DNA of 12,894 nt from Helcococcus bovis (GTDB taxonomy: Bacteria; Bacillota; Clostridia; Tissierellales; Peptoniphilaceae). Where the stretch lies: assembly GCF_046035435.1 (NCBI RefSeq), contig NZ_JBFNFH010000031.1; one strand, written 5' to 3'. The notes beneath the pieces are model-generated. The model was not told the DNA's origin. It made no database searches and was given only the letters and a program-made list of their open reading frames with translations. Positions within the stretch are counted from its first letter, which is position 1. Each line of letters begins with the position of its first letter. The position numbers were made by a program, and so were the translations under genes. Shown piece by piece: positions 7,833 to 12,894 of the stretch.

Positions 7833-10349
7833 TTATATCTGTTGTTTATTTTGACTTAATTTCGCACCAACAATCATAATTAAAATAGACCATAAAATTA
7901 AAATTAATAAACTGAAAAGATAGCTTCCCCCTGACATATTAAACTTTGCAACTATTGAATTATCAGCTATATTATTTGCAAATAAATAATTAAATGGATT
8001 TAATAATTTTAAAATGTTTACGTTAATTATTTTTACTAATAATGCTCCTAAAGCACAAATACCTATAACTGATGAAATTATAAATGTTTTACTTTTTGTA
8101 AATATTGAAATTAATGTAGCTATTGAAGATAAAAATAATCCTTGTAATCCTATAACAACAAATAACCTAATCAAATATATGTAAATAGGCATAGTTGTAA
8201 ATGTGTCTTTTGAGTTGTATTCCGTTGCATATTTTGCTTTTTCAAAAAATCTTAAATACTCTATCACAGGTTGATTAAAATCACCTATGCCTTCAAATAA
8301 TATTCCCAACAAAATCACAAAAAACATTACAACCCCAAAAACTCCTATTATCACAATAAACTGCGATAAAACTTTTTGTATATGATACTTAAATTTATTA
8401 ATAGGTTGAGTATATATCAAATTAAGCTGATTTCCATTTTCTTTTTCATAAACATATCCACCAAGTACCATAAATACAATTAAAATTAAAAATAATATAT
8501 CTAAATTTTGATATTTTACCATTCTAAAAAAGCTGTATAGTCCGGAATTTGTAAGGTATTGCTCTCTTTTTAATATTTCTCTTTCAAATTCACCATTTAC
8601 AAATTGTTCATACTCACTATGATTAAACGAATATCTAAGTATAGGTGAAACTCCATCTCTTATTGAGTTTTTATCTAATAATTTTGTCTCAATTATCCCT
8701 AATCTCATTGGCTTTTCAAACTTATATTCATAATGAGATTTGCCTTGTTTATCAAAATAATAAGTTGACTTTTCTAATTGAGCATTATAAAATTCTTTGA
8801 TTTTCCCCGATTTATACGATGAAATTAACTTCTCTTGATTTTTTATTTTATTCTTAATTTGATCTATTTCTTTTTGAAAAACAATTTTTTCCATTTCATT
8901 TTTAGAATTTAATAAATTTTCTTCTGCATTTTTTAATTCTTTTTTTAAATCTGCTATGCTTCCCTTTTCACCTAAAATATAATTTGATTTATCATTAACT
9001 TCTTTTACATTAAAACCATATAGAGAAAATGCAAAAACTAAAGCAAATATCATATAAATTTGAAAACTACTAGTTTTAATCAACTTTCTTATCTCAAACT
9101 TAAAAATATTATAATTTTTTATATTAGCATTTCTAGTACTATCCCCAAATACAATATTTTTATTAAAAATTAAAACGGAAATACCATATATCATAATCAC
9201 AAAAATCAAGAAAACTAAAAGATAAAATAAACTACTTTGATTAATATTATCAATATAAGAATGTCCATTAATCTCCGTTATCTCTCTAAATTTTCCTATA
9301 ATTGTACGCACATGATCTAGTGCGTAAATAGGATTAAATCTAGTTTGTAAGTAACCTATATTTTCTGTTAAAGTATATCCCAATCCAAATACTACAATTA
9401 ATATTGATAATGCAACTTCCTTATTTTTCGACAATGTATTTATCATAATTATAAGTGAAGAAAATAGAGTTGTTATTATCATAAATGATAATACAATTAA
9501 AAAAATTAACTCATATCCCTTAATATATCTAATATCTACACCTTCATGATATACTCTGAAAATATCATAAAATCCTCCAAGATGTATTCCTTGAACTGCA
9601 CAAATTATAATCAAAAACAATAAAAAGCTTAAAACATATGTAGCAGAAATCAATATCATAGATAATAACTTTGAAAAAATTAATTTTCCACTACTAATCG
9701 GCTGTCCTTTTAATAAATTAACAGTCCCTTCATCTTTTTCCTTTGAGATTATTCCATAAAAAGCTAGGATTAAAAAGCAAATAAATGGCAATCCAAAAAT
9801 TGTATAACTATTATATACAACTCTTCTCGCAAAATTAGTTGTCAATATCTGTTCAAAATATTTTGTAAACGGGATATTATTGTCATGATAATATTCTGCC
9901 TCAAAAATGCCATATTCGAATGTCTTCCTGTCATTTTCATCTTCAATCTTTATTTCATGCTCTTTTTGAAGTTTTTTTATTGATTCTAATTGACCATAAT
10001 CTAATTTCTGTACAAATTTACCAACCTCATACATTTCCTTAAAAGATTTTTTATCTAAATTTTTTAAGAAGTCTACAAGCCATGGATAATTTTGCCTACC
10101 ATATTTATAATGATTTTTATTAAAAGTATCAAAAAATTTAGCAGAATTTTTTATTTTATATTTATTATCCATAATACTTCCATTAAAAATATGGGACGAA
10201 CCGGCTTTACCATAAGAAGGATATTTAGAATCTAAATTATATGTGATATTGGATATGAAATTTACATATAAAGCCATAATTAAGGCAAATACTAATACTG
10301 ATAATATAACGTTTGACTTTATTATTTTTTTTATTTCAAAATTTAACAT
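7833..10349 (-). CDS. ABC-2 type transporter permease, two fused homologous halves
   Basis: The 838-residue membrane protein repeats the same plan twice. FEIKKIIKSN (4-13) recurs as FEIRKLIKTS (418-427). A KEKDEGTVNLLKGQPISSGK block (203-222) recurs as YEKENGNQLNLIYTQPINKF (634-653), and FNPIYALD (338-345) as LNPFNYLF (783-790). Each half has a first helix, a large probably extracytoplasmic loop (about 30-180 and 445-610) and a cluster of further helices, as in ABC-2 exporters of the NatB/Cce type. The second loop holds a charged coiled-coil-like stretch (about 463-514). Such permeases need a separate ATP-binding subunit, and none is adjacent. Substrate unknown. Start ATG 10347-10349 follows GAGG by eight bases, downstream of a terminator-like hairpin. 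Confidence 0.85.
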   Translation of the reverse strand: MLNFEIKKIIKSNVILSVLVFALIMALYVNFISNITYNLDSKYPSYGKAGSSHIFNGSIMDNKYKIKNSAKFFDTFNKNHYKYGRQNYPWLVDFLKNLDKKSFKEMYEVGKFVQKLDYGQLESIKKLQKEHEIKIEDENDRKTFEYGIFEAEYYHDNNIPFTKYFEQILTTNFARRVVYNSYTIFGLPFICFLILAFYGIISKEKDEGTVNLLKGQPISSGKLIFSKLLSMILISATYVLSFLLFLIIICAVQGIHLGGFYDIFRVYHEGVDIRYIKGYELIFLIVLSFMIITTLFSSLIIMINTLSKNKEVALSILIVVFGLGYTLTENIGYLQTRFNPIYALDHVRTIIGKFREITEINGHSYIDNINQSSLFYLLVFLIFVIMIYGISVLIFNKNIVFGDSTRNANIKNYNIFKFEIRKLIKTSSFQIYMIFALVFAFSLYGFNVKEVNDKSNYILGEKGSIADLKKELKNAEENLLNSKNEMEKIVFQKEIDQIKNKIKNQEKLISSYKSGKIKEFYNAQLEKSTYYFDKQGKSHYEYKFEKPMRLGIIETKLLDKNSIRDGVSPILRYSFNHSEYEQFVNGEFEREILKREQYLTNSGLYSFFRMVKYQNLDILFLILIVFMVLGGYVYEKENGNQLNLIYTQPINKFKYHIQKVLSQFIVIIGVFGVVMFFVILLGILFEGIGDFNQPVIEYLRFFEKAKYATEYNSKDTFTTMPIYIYLIRLFVVIGLQGLFLSSIATLISIFTKSKTFIISSVIGICALGALLVKIINVNILKLLNPFNYLFANNIADNSIVAKFNMSGGSYLFSLLILILWSILIMIVGAKLSQNKQQI

Positions 10350-10365
10350 ATTCCATCCCTCTTAT

Positions 10366-10405
10366 CTAAAAATTTAGCCCTAAAAGTTAACTTAGGGCTA
10401 AATTT
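10366..10405 (-). terminator. Terminator between the ABC exporter and the ABC-2 permease
   Basis: A perfect 14-bp inverted repeat, AAATTTAGCCCTAA (10370-10383) with its complement at 10392-10405, has an 8-base loop. On the minus strand the stem ends in TTTTT. It lies 48 bases after the exporter stop codon and only 16-20 bases before the permease start. It could end one transcript or act as an attenuator for the permease. Confidence 0.82.
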
Positions 10406-10452
10406 AATTTATTTAATTATAATATTTTTTTATAAAAAATTCAAAATAATTT

Positions 10453-12054
10453 TTACACATAATATCCGGCTTGTGCATCCCACAAGTCTTTATATTTTCC
10501 TGATTTTATCACTAATTCATTATGATTTCCTTCTTCAACTATACTTCCTTTATCAAAAACAAGTATATTATCTGAGAATTTACATGATGATAATCTATGA
10601 GAAATAAATATTGCAGTTCTATCTTGAACAATGCTTCCTAATTTTTCATAAATTTCTTGTTCTGCAAGTGGATCAAGTGCTGCAGTCGGCTCATCTAATA
10701 TTATAAATGCTGCATCCTGGTATAACGCTCTTGCAATAGCTATTTTTTGAGCTTCTCCACCTGAAACATCAACTCCTTCTTTGTCAATATCTTTATATAA
10801 ATAAGTGTCAATACCATTTTTCATATTTGAAACTCTATCCATCATTCCAACATCTTCAAGTGCTTTAATTACTTTTTCTTTATCATAATTTATGGAACCT
10901 GAAATATTCTGTGCAATAGGAAATGCAAATAAATCAAAATCTTGAAATACTACTGAAAATATTTTCAAATAATCCTTATAATTATATTTTCTGATATCTA
11001 TTCCATTAAGCAAAACTTGTCCTTCATTTGGATCATACAACCTAATTAAAAGTTTTATAAATGTAGACTTTCCACTACCATTTTGTCCAACTATAGCTAA
11101 TCTCTTGCCCAATTTAAACTTCAAATTTATATTTTTAAGTACAAAATTATCACATCCCGGATATTTAAATGAAACATTTCTAAATTCAACCTCATATTTT
11201 CTATCGGCTCTCTTTTCAGTGGTCAATGAACCATTACACATGGTTTTATCATATTCTAAATAGTCTAATGCTTCTTTTATATACTCATAATTATTTAAGA
11301 TATATCCCAAGCTTGAAACTAAAAGTGTAATTCCTATCGTAATTTGAGTTATACTTCCAATATATTGAGTTAGCATTCCTATGGTTATAGCACCCTCAAA
11401 TGCTTTAATAATTACAAAAACATATATAATTAAAAGTTGAATTTTTGCAACAAATGATTTTAAAATCTTAAAATTTTTACCGTCACTTTTTAATGCTTTA
11501 TCCAAAACACCACCCTTAGAAAATGTCGTGTTTAGTTTCATCAAATTTAAAGAAATCTTATCTTGGTTATACATTCTTACATCTACAGCCCTTTTAGAAT
11601 CATTTATTATAAATCCATAAAAACTAAATAGGTTATTTCCAAGTGTCCCAGCATTCATAATTACTTTCCAAACAGAATCATACATAACTTCAAATTTTGT
11701 TACTAAAACAGATGTAATAATTAAAACTGCAATAAATACTAAATTAACCCATGTTCTATTTAATATAGCATATTTACTAGTTTCAGGAATATAACTATTA
11801 AAAAACGAAATAGTTAATGACATTCCCCCAATAATCAATGTAATTGATGAAACAATTTCATCAATATTATAAATTGGAGATAAAATTCCTTTTCCTGTAA
11901 AATTTTGAATTTGTCTTATATTTCTTAATTTTGAAATCATTTCAGGATTTTCACAATCCTTATAATCCATATCTACTAAAAAAATCAATCTTTTCAATAT
12001 TGATAATTGTAGATCTATCCAATTTATGAAATCTTTTATCCAAAATTTCTTCAA
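10453..12054 (-). CDS. ABC exporter (fused membrane and ATP-binding domains), 5'-truncated
   Basis: An ATP-binding domain is complete at the C-terminus: Walker A GQNGSGKST (323-331), Q-loop Gln371, signature VSGGE (430-434), Walker B IILDEP (451-456) and H-loop His486. Before it are about four hydrophobic segments (about 65-90, 100-120, 200-220 and 223-255). The family usually has six helices and about 580-600 residues, so the first two are missing. Recognisable exporter sequence begins at about residue 27-29 (DMDYKDCENPEM). The preceding residues are the overlapping LytTR regulator DNA read in another frame. An ATG at 11968-11970 is an alternative start. The relatives export peptides or bacteriocin-like products, which fits the regulator remnant. 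Probably non-functional despite a long open frame. Confidence 0.82.
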   Translation of the reverse strand: MKKFWIKDFINWIDLQLSILKRLIFLVDMDYKDCENPEMISKLRNIRQIQNFTGKGILSPIYNIDEIVSSITLIIGGMSLTISFFNSYIPETSKYAILNRTWVNLVFIAVLIITSVLVTKFEVMYDSVWKVIMNAGTLGNNLFSFYGFIINDSKRAVDVRMYNQDKISLNLMKLNTTFSKGGVLDKALKSDGKNFKILKSFVAKIQLLIIYVFVIIKAFEGAITIGMLTQYIGSITQITIGITLLVSSLGYILNNYEYIKEALDYLEYDKTMCNGSLTTEKRADRKYEVEFRNVSFKYPGCDNFVLKNINLKFKLGKRLAIVGQNGSGKSTFIKLLIRLYDPNEGQVLLNGIDIRKYNYKDYLKIFSVVFQDFDLFAFPIAQNISGSINYDKEKVIKALEDVGMMDRVSNMKNGIDTYLYKDIDKEGVDVSGGEAQKIAIARALYQDAAFIILDEPTAALDPLAEQEIYEKLGSIVQDRTAIFISHRLSSCKFSDNILVFDKGSIVEEGNHNELVIKSGKYKDLWDAQAGYYV

Positions 12055-12475
12055 CTTCCTTCATCGTCATTCTTACTTTATAAATTTCACTATTATAGTA
12101 AATATTCAAATAATTCTTATCACTTAAAATATAATAAATATTATGACTTAAAATATAATAAATATTATTAAACATTAATCTTCTATTTCCTTCATCCGTC
12201 TTAAAAACAACATATTTATCAGACTTTTGCAATCTCTCAAATGCTTTTTCAAATAATTCAAACAATCTATTCTTATCAATAGGCTTAATCAAATAATTAA
12301 TTGCCTCAACTTCATATCCAATCCCTATATACTCACTATACCCACTTATAAATAAAATTTGAACATTTTTATCATTTTGTCGAATATTCTTTGCAAGATC
12401 TGCACCATTCATATTCTTCATTTCATAATCTAACAAAATAATATCATAGTCACTCTTATCTTCATATTCAAACAA
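11960..12475 (-). pseudogene. LytTR-family response regulator (AgrA/ComE type), cut at both ends
   Basis: The receiver part shows IILLDYEM with the likely phospho-acceptor Asp16, FISGYSEY (42-49) and Lys64 in LIKPI (counting from TTG 12475). A LytTR DNA-binding part follows with DKNYLNIYYNSEIYKVRMTM and FHKLDRSTIINIEKI. Relatives are about 240 residues. Here the first about 35-40 residues are gone: the frame continues as LKYIIFESAESF and then into the T-run of the tRNA terminator without an ATG. The C-terminus ends abruptly after INIEKIDFF, where exporter DNA begins. Such regulators respond to peptide-signal histidine kinases; none is visible here. An 8-residue tandem duplication also disturbs the LytTR start. 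Confidence 0.85.
12122..12169. repeat. 24-bp tandem duplication inside the LytTR remnant
   Basis: Two adjacent 24-base copies (12122-12145 and 12146-12169) differ only at the last base. They add eight residues to the regulator (IYYILSHN followed by IYYILSDK) and keep the frame, which looks like replication slippage. Confidence 0.9.
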
Positions 12476-12527
12476 GAATGACTCAGCAGATTCAAATATT
12501 ATATATTTTAAAATAAAAATAATAAAG

Positions 12528-12556
12528 AAAAAAAAAGATAGCCAATTCTAGCTATC
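12528..12556 (-). terminator. Terminator of the tRNA cluster
   Basis: On the minus strand GATAGC and GCTATC (12537-12556) form a 6-bp stem with an 8-base loop, followed by nine T residues (12528-12536). It ends the tRNA transcript, and the regulator remnant begins directly beyond it. Confidence 0.85.
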
Positions 12557-12566
12557 TTAGTGAATG

Positions 12567-12643
<77 letters not shown>

Positions 12644-12663
12644 CTATTAAATGTAAAATTAAA

Positions 12664-12752
12664 TGGTGCCGAGGATCGGAATCGAACCGATACGGAGTTT
12701 AACCTCCGCAGGATTTTAAGTCCTGTGCGTCTGCCTGTTCCGCCACCCCGGC
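12664..12752 (-). tRNA. tRNA-Leu (UAA)
   Basis: An 89-base minus-strand gene, CCA encoded. The acceptor stem is GCCGGGG with CCTCGGC (one G-T pair). The anticodon loop CTTAAAA gives TAA. The long variable arm (TGCGGAGGTTAAACTCCGTA region) is the mark of a class II tRNA, and the T-arm is CGGTTCGATTCCG. Confidence 0.95.
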
Positions 12753-12756
12753 ATAT

Positions 12757-12831
12757 TGGCTCCCAGGGTGGGACTCGAACCCACAACCTATCGGTTAACA
12801 GCCGAGTGCTCCGCCATTGAGCTACCTAGGA
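12757..12831 (-). tRNA. tRNA-Asn (GUU)
   Basis: A 75-base minus-strand gene, CCA encoded. The acceptor stem is TCCTAGG with CCTGGGA (G-T pair), the anticodon loop CTGTTAA gives GTT, and the T-arm is GTGGGTTCGAGTCCCAC. It is the first tRNA of the cluster within the window; its promoter would lie beyond 12831 or outside. Confidence 0.95.
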
Positions 12832-12894
12832 AAATCATTTAATTCAATTTTATGATCTTTCGATCAGTTTTATAAGAGTCAACACTGAACCTAT

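Noticed and set aside
12832..12894. An rRNA end or another tRNA upstream of tRNA-Asn
   Set aside because: Only a small GATCGAAAGATC palindrome is visible. The rest matches no rRNA or tRNA sequence that I can recognise.

Overview
The window is very AT-rich, with strong GGAGG-type ribosome binding sites, bgl/licT-type and LytTR-type genes and Gram-positive style terminators. This fits a low-GC anaerobic Firmicute. A Peptoniphilaceae/Parvimonas-like organism is my guess from composition and gene style; it was not tested. Most genes lie on the minus strand. The window is a patchwork of four sound long genes and several decayed or fused remnants.

Layout, low to high coordinate. (1) 86-1488, minus: a collapsed beta-glucoside operon. 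A LicT/BglG-type antiterminator remnant runs in frame into a GH1 6-phospho-beta-glucosidase remnant, and the PTS permease gene usually found between them is absent. (2) 1501-1574: a long hairpin terminator, followed upstream by an intact EF-G-like GTPase gene (1583-3655, minus) with a good promoter. (3) 3734-5043, plus: a divergent unit of a TetR-family regulator and a membrane protein, with two matching 13-bp operators around the promoter. Each gene is broken by what looks like loss of one base in a short homopolymer. (4) 5058-5369: a convergent intergenic region with four tandem palindromic repeats of about 54 bp and the terminator of the next gene. (5) 5373-7745, minus: an intact P-type cation ATPase of the PEGL (CtpE-like) type. 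(6) 7833-10349, minus: an 838-residue ABC-2 permease built from two fused homologous halves, with no dedicated ATPase gene beside it. (7) 10453-12475, minus: a LytTR response regulator cut at both ends and joined by a deletion to an ABC exporter that lacks its first transmembrane segments. (8) 12528-12831, minus: a tRNA cluster (transcribed Asn, Leu, fMet) and its terminator.

Bases 1-85 and 12832-12894 show nothing I can assign; the latter lies upstream of the tRNA-Asn gene. Bases 5044-5372 hold only the repeats and a terminator.

Functionally, the sound genes are an EF-G paralogue, a cation pump, a duplicated export permease and three tRNAs. The rest records loss: sugar uptake with its antiterminator, a peptide-type export and regulation module, and a TetR-controlled membrane protein. 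I see no convincing new defence or mobile system. The most unusual features are the fused-gene junctions, the tandem 54-bp palindromes and the orphan duplicated permease.
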